Assembly (NCBI GenBank): GCA_027064265.1
Contig: JAMOQA010000353.1
Location: 1 to 11,082 of the forward strand
DNA from: Acidobacteriota bacterium
Lineage (GTDB): Bacteria; Acidobacteriota; Polarisedimenticolia; J045
Direction of reading: 5' to 3'
DNA length: 11,082 bases
Shown: piece after piece, positions 1 to 5,220 of the stretch
Layout: every line of letters begins with the position of its first letter
Position numbering within the stretch: the first letter of the stretch is position 1
Translations under genes and position numbers: made by a program
The notes under the pieces: model-generated
Database searches by the model: none
Seen by the model: only the letters and a program-made list of their open reading frames with translations
Told to the model about the DNA's origin: nothing

Positions 1-790
1 GGGCCCGGGGCGTCGTGCCGACCAGGGGCCGGACCCGGATCCGGACCGGGATCGACACCTCCGGACGCTCGGGATGGTTGGTCTCGACCTTGACCGTGGC
101 GGTCTCGGCGTACGGGCGCGACGTCTCGCCCAGCTCGAGGATCAGCCTCCAGTCGCCGGGCCGCGCCCCGTACTTCTTCCCCTCCGGGTCGGCGTTCTCC
201 TCGGTGACCTTCTCCACCCGGACCTTCAGCCGCGGCCGGCTCGAGAAGGCTTCCTTCACCTCGAGCGGCTTCCCGTCCGGGCGGTGCAGCACCAGGACCA
301 GCTTCCCCGGCTGTCCCTGCAGGATGCTCATCGAGGGCCGGCGGGTCGGCCAGACCTCCACCGGGGACTGCACCGTGAACGTGAGGCGCAGCGTCAGCTG
401 GGGGTTCGCCGGGTCGTTGGTCGTGATGCGAACCGTCTTCGTGCGCTTCCCCTGGTAGCCCTTCGTGTGAACCTTGGCGACGACCTTTCCCTTCCCACCG
501 GGAGGGATGACCGAGTCGAACTCGGCCACGGCGCAGCCTCAGCTGGGTTTCGCGCGCAGGATCTTCAGGTCGGCGTCGCCCGCGTTCTCGATGACGAAGG
601 TGGCGACGGCGTCCTTCCCCTCGGCGACGATGCCGATGTCGAGGGCGGGCTCACGGACGACGAGCTTCGGCCGGAGCACCGTCTCCCCCGGGAGCTTCCC
701 CTCCGTCGCGGGCGCGGGCGGCGTGCTGCCGGCCAGGACCGGCCCTCCCGCGAGGAGCAGGAAGAGCACGGCCGGTGCGAGACGCTTCAT
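1..790 (-). CDS. Exported DUF1573-family protein, candidate selenoprotein (in-frame UGA at residue 84); 3' end outside window
   Basis: The start is the ATG at 790-788, with a GGAGGT Shine-Dalgarno 4 nt upstream. The in-frame GTG at 796 lies inside that SD and is rejected. Residues 1-20 form a Sec signal peptide: Lys-Arg, a Leu-rich core, and a VLA|G cleavage site. From about residue 45 comes a DUF1573 Ig-like domain reading ...VIENAGDADLKILRAKPS, then TGA, then GCAVAEFDSVIPPGGKGKV...HTKGYQGKRTKTVRITTNDP. Family members usually read S-C-G-C-x-V-A-E here, so the TGA replaces the first Cys. The frame stays open to the window edge (179 further codons), including a second beta-rich segment ending in ETNHPERPEVSIPVRIRVRP. 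Downstream codons keep G/C third positions, so this does not look like decay. Inferred role: an exported or periplasmic protein with a redox-active or metal-binding UxC pair. The biochemical function of DUF1573 is unknown to me. The alternatives are a nonsense mutation or a sequencing error. Confidence 0.83.
507..529 (-). promoter_or_regulatory. Candidate bacterial SECIS hairpin just downstream of the in-frame UGA
   Basis: Counting from the base after the UGA, nucleotides 10-32 fold into a 10-bp stem (GUGGCCGAGU paired with ACUCGGUCAU, two G-U pairs) closed by a 3-nt loop, UCG, at nucleotides 20-22. Bacterial SECIS elements lie within the coding sequence with the apical loop about 16-37 nt from the UGA, so the distance fits. 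The loop does not strictly match the usual rule of a G in the first two loop positions unless the top two pairs (U-A and G-C) open to give GUUCGAC. The hairpin is clear; its role as a SECIS is inference. Confidence 0.45.
539..541 (-). other. Putative selenocysteine codon (in-frame TGA)
   Basis: On the minus strand the codons read AAA CCC AGC TGA GGC TGC GCC GTG GCC GAG, i.e. K-P-S-[TGA]-G-C-A-V-A-E. In DUF1573 homologues this position is normally Cys in an S-C-G-C motif, and Cys-to-Sec exchange is the classic signature of a bacterial selenoprotein. TGA terminates eight other genes in the window, so genome-wide reassignment of TGA is excluded and recoding would have to be local. A TGC/TGT-to-TGA point mutation is the competing explanation. 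Confidence 0.72.
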
Positions 791-794
791 GGAC

Positions 795-800
795 ACCTCC
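795..800 (-). promoter_or_regulatory. Shine-Dalgarno that fixes the DUF1573 start
   Basis: The minus strand reads GAGGAGGTGTCCATG. GGAGGT lies 4 nt before the ATG at 790. The GTG at 796 is part of the SD itself, so the longer start is not credible. Confidence 0.75.
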
Positions 801-832
801 TCGTGGTACGTGGTGCGATTCCCGATCTTACT

Positions 833-855
833 CCCGGCGCCGGCCGCGCGCCGGG
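833..855 (-). terminator. GC-rich hairpin between HD-GYP and DUF1573 genes
   Basis: A perfect 8-bp stem (CCCGGCGC / GCGCCGGG) with a 7-nt loop starts 5 nt after the HD-GYP stop at 861. It has no U-tract, so intrinsic termination is uncertain. It could be a Rho-assisted end or an mRNA-stabilising structure. The following leader (791-832) carries a weak TAAGAT that could be a -10 for the DUF1573 gene. Confidence 0.4.
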
Positions 856-860
856 CGAGG

Positions 861-1892
861 TCAGTGGGACGCCGGCTCCACCATCACCTGGATGAAGCGG
901 TCGAGCAGGTCGGAATCGAACTGCCCCTGCATCTCCCGCTTCATCTTCCAGAGGGCCTGGAAGCCGCTCAGGGCCGGGGTGTTCCCCCTCCGCGAGGTAA
1001 GCGAGTCGAAGGCGTCGGCGATGGCGACGGCCCGCACGGGGAGCGCCAGCTGGTCGCAGGTGAGGCCGTGGGGATACCCGGACCCGTCGCACCGCTCGTG
1101 GTGGTTCATGCAGACGTCGAGACAGACCGGGTCGTCCCAGCCCGCCTCCCGGAGCATCGTCACGCCCCGCTCGGTGTGGGACATCACCTCGGCCCACTCC
1201 AGGTCGGTGAGCCGGCCCTGCTTGTGCAGCAGCTCCGGGCTGATCTCCGCCTTCCCCACGTCGTGGAGCAGGGCCGCCCGCCCGATGGCGGCGATCTCCC
1301 CGGGGTCGGCCATCCCGAGGGAACGGACCAGCTCGGTCACGTAGAGGGCCGTGTGCATCGAGTGGGCGTAGGTCTCGTAGTCGATGCGCAACCGGCCGAC
1401 CAGGGTTGCGTACGCCTCCGGTTCCGCGAGGAGGAAGCGAGCGGTCTCCTCCGCCACCCGGTGCACCCGTTCCGGGAGGCCCGGCGAGCCGAGGTCGGCG
1501 AAGGCGGCCTGCACGACAGCGTGGGAGACGCCGAGGAGGGTGTCGCATCGCTGCTCGAGGGGCAGGCTCCGGTCCGCCAGGATGTCTCCGAGCTGGGCCT
1601 CCTCGTGGGACACGGCAGGGATGGCCGCCAGGTCCTCGTCCTGGCCCGTCTCGCGCTGGTAGCGCCGGAACTGCTCGGCCTGGTCCCCGGGCACGTAGAG
1701 CTCGTGGACGCCGCTCTCGATCAGGCGGCGACGGACCTCCTCGGTGAACGGCATGTTCGCCGCCCGGTACAGCACCGGCTCCCCACCCGCGTGCCGCAGG
1801 TAGAGATCGAAGCCGGGCACCGAGTCCGGCTTGAGCTGGTCGAGGGAGATCGAGAAGAATTCCTGTCCGACCGCTGCGACGTCCGGGGCCAT
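861..1892 (-). CDS. HD-GYP domain cyclic-di-GMP phosphodiesterase
   Basis: This 343-residue protein probably hydrolyses the second messenger c-di-GMP. Residues about 10-80 form a small N-terminal segment (DLYLRHAGGEPVLYRA...GVHELYVP) of the kind that often precedes HD-GYP domains in signalling proteins. The HD-GYP domain occupies about 165-340 with a complete metal and catalytic set: H177 in AHSMH, H210-D211 in LLHDVGK, H239 in MSHTERG, H264-H265 in NHHE, the D269-G-S-G-Y-P274 signature, and D293 in ADAFDSL. No membrane segment or receiver domain is visible, so it looks cytosolic. The ATG at 1892 is preceded by a GGGAGG SD 7 nt upstream. It lies between tRNA-Ser and the DUF1573 gene, with no obvious functional link to either. 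Confidence 0.93.
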   Translation of the reverse strand: MAPDVAAVGQEFFSISLDQLKPDSVPGFDLYLRHAGGEPVLYRAANMPFTEEVRRRLIESGVHELYVPGDQAEQFRRYQRETGQDEDLAAIPAVSHEEAQLGDILADRSLPLEQRCDTLLGVSHAVVQAAFADLGSPGLPERVHRVAEETARFLLAEPEAYATLVGRLRIDYETYAHSMHTALYVTELVRSLGMADPGEIAAIGRAALLHDVGKAEISPELLHKQGRLTDLEWAEVMSHTERGVTMLREAGWDDPVCLDVCMNHHERCDGSGYPHGLTCDQLALPVRAVAIADAFDSLTSRRGNTPALSGFQALWKMKREMQGQFDSDLLDRFIQVMVEPASH

Positions 1893-1908
1893 CGACGCCC
1901 TCCCTCTC

Positions 1909-1929
1909 GCCCGGGACGCACCCCCGGGC
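1909..1929 (-). terminator. Small hairpin between tRNA-Ser and HD-GYP start
   Basis: A perfect 7-bp stem (GCCCGGG / CCCGGGC) with a 7-nt loop lies about 75 nt downstream of the tRNA 3' end and about 17 nt upstream of the HD-GYP ATG. There is no U-tract. It may end the tRNA transcript or sit in the HD-GYP leader; neither is certain. The rest of 1893-2004 shows nothing else recognisable. Confidence 0.3.
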
Positions 1930-2004
1930 CGATCCTCTCCTCCCTCATCGGTCGGGAAGGCTCCCGCCTGAACCCTCTTCGACGCGGTTTCGCCCCGGGC
2001 AGGC

Positions 2005-2094
2005 TGGCGGAGGGGGTGGGATTCGAACCCACGGCGGGGGGGACCCCGCAGCGGTTTTCAAGACCGCCGCCTTCAACCACTCGGCCACCCCTCC
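2005..2094 (-). tRNA. tRNA-Ser (anticodon UGA), CCA encoded
   Basis: A 90-nt class II tRNA. The acceptor arms are GGAGGGG and CCCCTCC. The D-arm region reads GCCGAGTGGTTGAAGGC. The anticodon stem-loop is GCGGT-CTTGAAA-ACCGC, giving anticodon TGA, which reads UCA and related Ser codons. A long G/C variable arm follows, then the T arm GTGGG-TTCGAAT-CCCAC, discriminator G and a genomically encoded CCA. It was checked as a possible tRNA-Sec because of the neighbouring in-frame UGA, but the anticodon is UGA, not UCA. Confidence 0.97.
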
Positions 2095-2109
2095 GGCGGA
2101 CCGGCGACC

Positions 2110-2137
2110 ATTCTAGCGGCGCCCGCCCCGGGGTCGC
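2110..2137 (-). promoter_or_regulatory. Putative sigma70-type promoter of tRNA-Ser
   Basis: The -10 box TAGAAT (2115-2110) lies 15 nt upstream of the tRNA 5' end. A weak -35-like GCGACC (2137-2132) sits 16 nt further upstream. The same arrangement (GNGACC, 16 nt, TAGAAT) occurs in front of the GAPDH pair. The -10 is convincing by position; the -35 is weak. Confidence 0.5.
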
Positions 2138-2149
2138 GCGTCCCGCCCG

Positions 2150-2173
2150 GGAGCGCAGCGTACCGCGCCCGTG
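2150..2173. repeat. Diverged copy of the palindromic repeat unit
   Basis: These 24 nt match 2267-2290 at 21 of 24 positions, keeping the GCGCAGCGT...GCGCCCGTG core, but the hairpin symmetry is partly lost. It appears to be an older copy of the element that is intact further right. Confidence 0.6.
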
Positions 2174-2191
2174 TCGCCCGCAGGGCCTCCA

Positions 2192-2330
2192 TCATGGCGG
2201 TGCTTCGCACCGCACGGGTCCAGCACGCTGGACCCCTGCGCCTTGAGCGTCTCGCGGATTCCCGTAGGGGCGCAGCGTGCTGCGCCCGTGCAGCGTGCTG
2301 CGCCCGTGCGCCGCGAAGCGGCACCCATGG
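2192..2330. repeat. Inverted pair of palindromic elements (REPIN-like)
   Basis: Two related units face each other. The left unit (2192-2235, reverse orientation) and the right unit (about 2268-2330) share CAGCGTGCTG, then CCGTGCG, GCGAAGC and a terminal CCATG. Each unit folds as hairpins. On the left are 2197-2213 (GCGGTGC-TTC-GCACCGC) and 2216-2235 (8-bp stem, 4-nt loop). On the right are 2268-2287 (8-bp stem, 4-nt loop) and 2310-2322 (GCCGC-GAA-GCGGC). The units differ mainly at paired positions: stem pairs T-A/C-G become C-G/G-C, and GT...AC becomes CC...GG. The structure is therefore conserved while the bases change. This is typical of dispersed REP/REPIN or MITE-like intergenic elements; which family is unknown. 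Confidence 0.65.
2273..2308. repeat. Exact 18-nt tandem duplication
   Basis: CAGCGTGCTGCGCCCGTG occurs twice back to back (2273-2290 and 2291-2308) inside the right-hand palindromic unit. The identity suggests a recent slippage or insertion event. Confidence 0.9.
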
Positions 2331-2382
2331 CCGGGATCCTCCCGGCACGGATCGGGCGGTTCCCGGCAGGGTACCCGCGGGG

Positions 2383-3306
2383 TCAGACCGGCATCGGCTC
2401 CCGGCCAAGCTCCCCGGAGACGGTGTCCTCTGCGGCCTCCCACCGGTCGCCGGGAGCGATTTCCCTGGCCAGGGCCTCGATCGCCCGGGCGGCGGGGGAC
2501 CGGGGCGACAGCTGCACCAGGGGCGCCAGCAGGCGCACCGAGCGCTCGACGGCGGGATCATCGGGCACCTCGCCGAGGTGCAGGAGCTCGATCCCCTCGC
2601 CGATCTCCTCCGCGAGCCGTTCGACCAGGTCGCCGGTGGCCGGATCGGTCCCGGGCCGGGTGCGGTTGAGCACCAGGGCGGGGTGGAAGCCTCCCGCGGG
2701 ATCGTTCTCGATCGCCGCCGCCCGGCGCATGGTCGTCATGTCCCGCACCAGGTCGTCCAGGGAGGTGTAGACCCGGGGCTCGCTGCCGCCGGTCCGGATC
2801 GTCCCGTGGACCACCCGGCGCACCCGGGCGAGGCGCAGGAAGCGGGAGGCGTCCGCGAGGGAGACCGGGTCCGGGTTGGCCACGGCGACCTGGAGATCGC
2901 CGGCCAGGAACAGGTCGAGCACCTGGTGGGCCGCCCCGGCGGGCAGGTCGACGAGGACCACCTCGTGGGGCAGTGCCAGGATCCCGTCCGCGAGGGCGCG
3001 GATCTCCTGCCAGCGGAGGCCGGTGGGACGGAGGGTCTCCCCCGGCCCGGCGACCAGGTCGAGGTTCGGGACGCTCTCCACCGGTTCGGCGAGCTCCGCC
3101 AGGTTGCGGGAGCGTCCGCGCAGGAAACCCGGGATCCCCTCTCCCGGGTGCAGCTTCCCCAGGAGCAGGTGGAGATCCGCGGAGTCGAAGTCCAGGTCGA
3201 CGAGGCAGGTGCGGACCCCGCGCCGGGCCAGGACGAGGCCCAGGTTGGCGACGAGGACCGACCGCCCGGTCCCTCCCTTCCCCGATCCGAAGGTGACGAC
3301 GCGCAT
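2383..3306 (-). CDS. MinD/ParA-like P-loop ATPase with variant Walker A (KGGTGRS)
   Basis: This 307-residue protein belongs to the SIMIBI MinD/ParA/FlhG group. The deviant Walker A is at residues 7-16 (GSGKGGTGRS): signature lysine K10 is present, but the usual P-loop lysine is R15 (codon CGG). The A' motif CLVDLDFDSADLHLLLG (D37, D39) and a Walker B-like VVLVDLPAG (D120) are intact. The C-terminal half (about 200-290) follows the family fold, but no clear MinD-type amphipathic membrane helix is visible at the end. Such proteins usually position or regulate other complexes such as flagella, division or polar assemblies. No partner is evident here, so the role is unassigned. Start ATG 3306; the best SD (GGAGG) is about 13 nt away, so initiation may be weak. 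It lies 63 nt downstream of the YIP1-like gene. Confidence 0.88.
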   Translation of the reverse strand: MRVVTFGSGKGGTGRSVLVANLGLVLARRGVRTCLVDLDFDSADLHLLLGKLHPGEGIPGFLRGRSRNLAELAEPVESVPNLDLVAGPGETLRPTGLRWQEIRALADGILALPHEVVLVDLPAGAAHQVLDLFLAGDLQVAVANPDPVSLADASRFLRLARVRRVVHGTIRTGGSEPRVYTSLDDLVRDMTTMRRAAAIENDPAGGFHPALVLNRTRPGTDPATGDLVERLAEEIGEGIELLHLGEVPDDPAVERSVRLLAPLVQLSPRSPAARAIEALAREIAPGDRWEAAEDTVSGELGREPMPV

Positions 3307-3369
3307 GGGTCCGATTGCCCTCCCGCAGGGAACATCGGCCCCGGAAGCGCGCCGGTCAACCTGCGCGGA

Positions 3370-3885
3370 TCAGCCGTTCGCGTGAGCCAGCAGGGCCGCG
3401 ATCCCGACGCCCAGGGTGATCGCCGCCACGCAGGTGAGCGCGAGCCCCACGGCGACCGGGATCAGCACGACCGCGATCGCCTTCCCCCGCGTCAGCCCGT
3501 ACAGCTCCTCCACCGCGATCACCGCCACCGGTATCGACCAGAACCCGGCGATCCATCCCACGATGGGCACGATCCGGGCCCAGGAGACGAGGCCGGCGCC
3601 GTGGCCGAGAACCTTGAAGAGATCCGCCCAGGCTCCCTGCCCGCCGAACAGGATCGCGAGCAGGTGGAGGATCGCGGCGCCGATCACGAGCCCGACGATC
3701 GAGAGGACCAGGCCCGCGACCCAGAGCGTCGGATGCATCGTGATCAGCGTTCCGAGCAGCCCGCCGATCGCGGTGATCAGCAGCGCCGGCAACAGCGCGT
3801 TCTCGTCCTCCCCCACCTCGCGGACGGCCGCCTTGTCCAACGTCACGATCGCCCATGCACGGGCGAGAGCCAGCTTGAAGTCCAT
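3370..3885 (-). CDS. YIP1-like integral membrane protein
   Basis: A 171-residue hydrophobic protein. A short cytosolic N-terminus (MDFKLALARAWAIVTLDKAAVREV) leads into about four to five membrane segments (about 31-51, 56-82, 98-125 and 134-168). The internal layout matches Yip1-domain bacterial proteins: an N-terminal helix, LLGTLITMHPTLW, a glycine-rich helix, WARIVPIVGWIAGFWSIPVAVIAVEELYGLTRGKA, and a last pair of helices. The function of bacterial members is not established. The ATG at 3885 has a strong GGAGGAGG SD 5-8 nt upstream. It begins 30 nt after the antiporter stop and is probably in the same operon. I am fairly sure of the family and know nothing about its substrate or partner. 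Confidence 0.8.
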   Translation of the reverse strand: MDFKLALARAWAIVTLDKAAVREVGEDENALLPALLITAIGGLLGTLITMHPTLWVAGLVLSIVGLVIGAAILHLLAILFGGQGAWADLFKVLGHGAGLVSWARIVPIVGWIAGFWSIPVAVIAVEELYGLTRGKAIAVVLIPVAVGLALTCVAAITLGVGIAALLAHANG

Positions 3886-3915
3886 CGCGGAACCTCCTCC
3901 CGGGGCCTCCCGGGT

Positions 3916-5217
3916 TCAGCGGCGCGCACGCCGCTCCTCGTGCCACACGTGCCGTCCCATCGCCCCCAGGTCCCGGCGGTGGCGCAGCAGCCACCCCAGG
4001 GCCAGGAGCACGTAGAGCAGCGAGAAGAGCGCCTTCTCCCACCCGAACCAGGTAGCCTGGACCTCGACCGGCAGGGCGTGCTCGATCCAGATACCCGTGA
4101 CGAACTGGGCGAGGAACAGGCCCGCGAGGAGCAGGGCCTCGTTCCGCTCGAACCGGCGGTCCAGGACGATCATCACCGCCAGCAGGGACTGGGCCGCCGT
4201 CAGGACCAGCTCCCCGAACTGCCGGGAATCGAGCGGAATGTGCCCGATGTCCCGTCCCGCGGCCAGCATGCCCCCCGCGTACGCCAGCGGCACCATGCCG
4301 ACCAGCAGGGTCCACTGGTTGACCTTGCTCGAGACCAGCGTGCCGAGCCCCGCGGTCGCGAACCCCCGCCAGGCGAAGATCAGCGCGACCAGGAACTCCG
4401 GCGACTCGCTGGCCAGCGGGGCGAGCCACTGGATCATCAGGAACTCGCTGACGCCGGCGGCGTCTCCCGCCAGCTTGAGCCCCTCGGCGAACGGCTCCGC
4501 GGACGCGGCCAGGACCAGCCCCGCCCAGGCGAACATCAGGTACGTCGCCAGCCGGCGCGGACCCGTCCGCCACGCGGCCATCGCCTCCACCACGCCGCCG
4601 ATCTCCGGTTCGACGACCTCCTGGCGGACCAGGTACCGCACGTAGAAGCCGAACAGCAGCAGGAAGACCGCGGTGTCCCAGAGAGTGAGTGAACCCTTGA
4701 GGGGGATGACGAACGAGTAGACCGTCGCGGCCGCCAGGAAGAAGACCTCCCCCCAGCGCGACTCCTCCAGCACGATCACCCGCTCCCGCCGCACGACCGC
4801 CGCCACCAGCAGGACGGCCGGCCACCCGAGACCGATCAGCAGGCGGTTCGCCCCGGTCATGTTCGCGAGGGCCAGGGGGGCGTTCTCCGGGACCGTGGCG
4901 GCGGTCCAGGCCAGGTACATGTCGACGCTGTACTCGGGGAGCACCGCGAGGAGGGCGACCATCGCCACCGCAAGGTTCGGGCTGACGTCGAACTGCAGCA
5001 GCTCGGCGGCCCAGGAGACGACGAACGCGGCGCCGAGAACGGCAAGCCCGAAGACCAGGGAACCGGCCCATGGTGCCAGGCTTCCCCCGGCGAAGACCAG
5101 GGCGCCCCGCGCATGATCGGGATGCAGCCCGAGCCCGACCCGGAGCACGACCGCCGGGACCCCGAGCAGGATCGCCGCCGGGATCGGCCACCAGCCGTGC
5201 CGCCGCTCCGCGCCCAC
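3916..5217 (-). CDS. CaCA-superfamily sodium/calcium-type antiporter
   Basis: A 433-residue polytopic inner-membrane protein with the two alpha repeats of cation/Ca2+ exchangers. Alpha-1 (about 85-132) contains LPEYSVDMYLAW with E95 and NMTGANRLLIGLGWP with N124. Alpha-2 (about 260-312) contains LASESPEFLVALIFAWRG with E271 and E274, and SSKVNQWTLLVG with S296, S297 and N300. Acidic residues in these positions bind Ca2+ in the family. About ten or eleven membrane helices are visible, with a hydrophilic central loop (about 195-222). It is divergent from textbook members, so the ion is uncertain: Na+/Ca2+ or H+/Ca2+. The start is GTG at 5217, 3 nt after the phosphofructokinase stop. No convincing SD is seen, which suggests translational coupling. 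It ends 30 nt before the YIP1-like gene. Confidence 0.87.
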   Translation of the reverse strand: MGAERRHGWWPIPAAILLGVPAVVLRVGLGLHPDHARGALVFAGGSLAPWAGSLVFGLAVLGAAFVVSWAAELLQFDVSPNLAVAMVALLAVLPEYSVDMYLAWTAATVPENAPLALANMTGANRLLIGLGWPAVLLVAAVVRRERVIVLEESRWGEVFFLAAATVYSFVIPLKGSLTLWDTAVFLLLFGFYVRYLVRQEVVEPEIGGVVEAMAAWRTGPRRLATYLMFAWAGLVLAASAEPFAEGLKLAGDAAGVSEFLMIQWLAPLASESPEFLVALIFAWRGFATAGLGTLVSSKVNQWTLLVGMVPLAYAGGMLAAGRDIGHIPLDSRQFGELVLTAAQSLLAVMIVLDRRFERNEALLLAGLFLAQFVTGIWIEHALPVEVQATWFGWEKALFSLLYVLLALGWLLRHRRDLGAMGRHVWHEERRARR

Positions 5218-5220
5218 CCG

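Noticed and set aside
539..541. Genome-wide reassignment of UGA to an amino acid
   Set aside because: At least eight other genes in the window (for example those ending at 861, 2383, 3370, 3916, 6443, 7444, 8591 and 10452) use TGA as a normal stop at their expected ends.
1..790. Two separate genes or a decaying pseudogene split at 539
   Set aside because: The frame is preserved across the TGA, the domain continues without a gap, no start codon or SD precedes the second half, and codon bias is unchanged. A point nonsense mutation cannot be excluded but is less likely, given the exact Cys position.
808..832. Promoter for the DUF1573 gene (TAAGAT as -10)
   Set aside because: Only four of six bases match, and the would-be -35 falls in the hairpin at 833-855. 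It is too weak to call as a feature.
2005..2094. tRNA-Sec (selC) to accompany the in-frame UGA
   Set aside because: The anticodon loop is CTTGAAA, giving anticodon UGA. This is an ordinary long-arm tRNA-Ser, not a UCA-anticodon tRNA-Sec.
2273..2308. CRISPR-like repeat
   Set aside because: Only two 18-nt copies occur with no spacer between them, and the unit is palindromic; this fits tandem slippage in a REP-like element.
2194..4692. Long plus-strand open frame (832 codons)
   Set aside because: It runs antisense to the MinD-like, YIP1 and antiporter genes. Its product is a Pro/Arg/Gly/Glu-rich low-complexity sequence typical of GC-rich antisense frames.
3356..5191. Minus-strand 611-codon frame over the antiporter and YIP1 genes
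   Set aside because: It is an off-frame shadow with an Arg/Gly-rich product. The real frames show membrane helices and family motifs.
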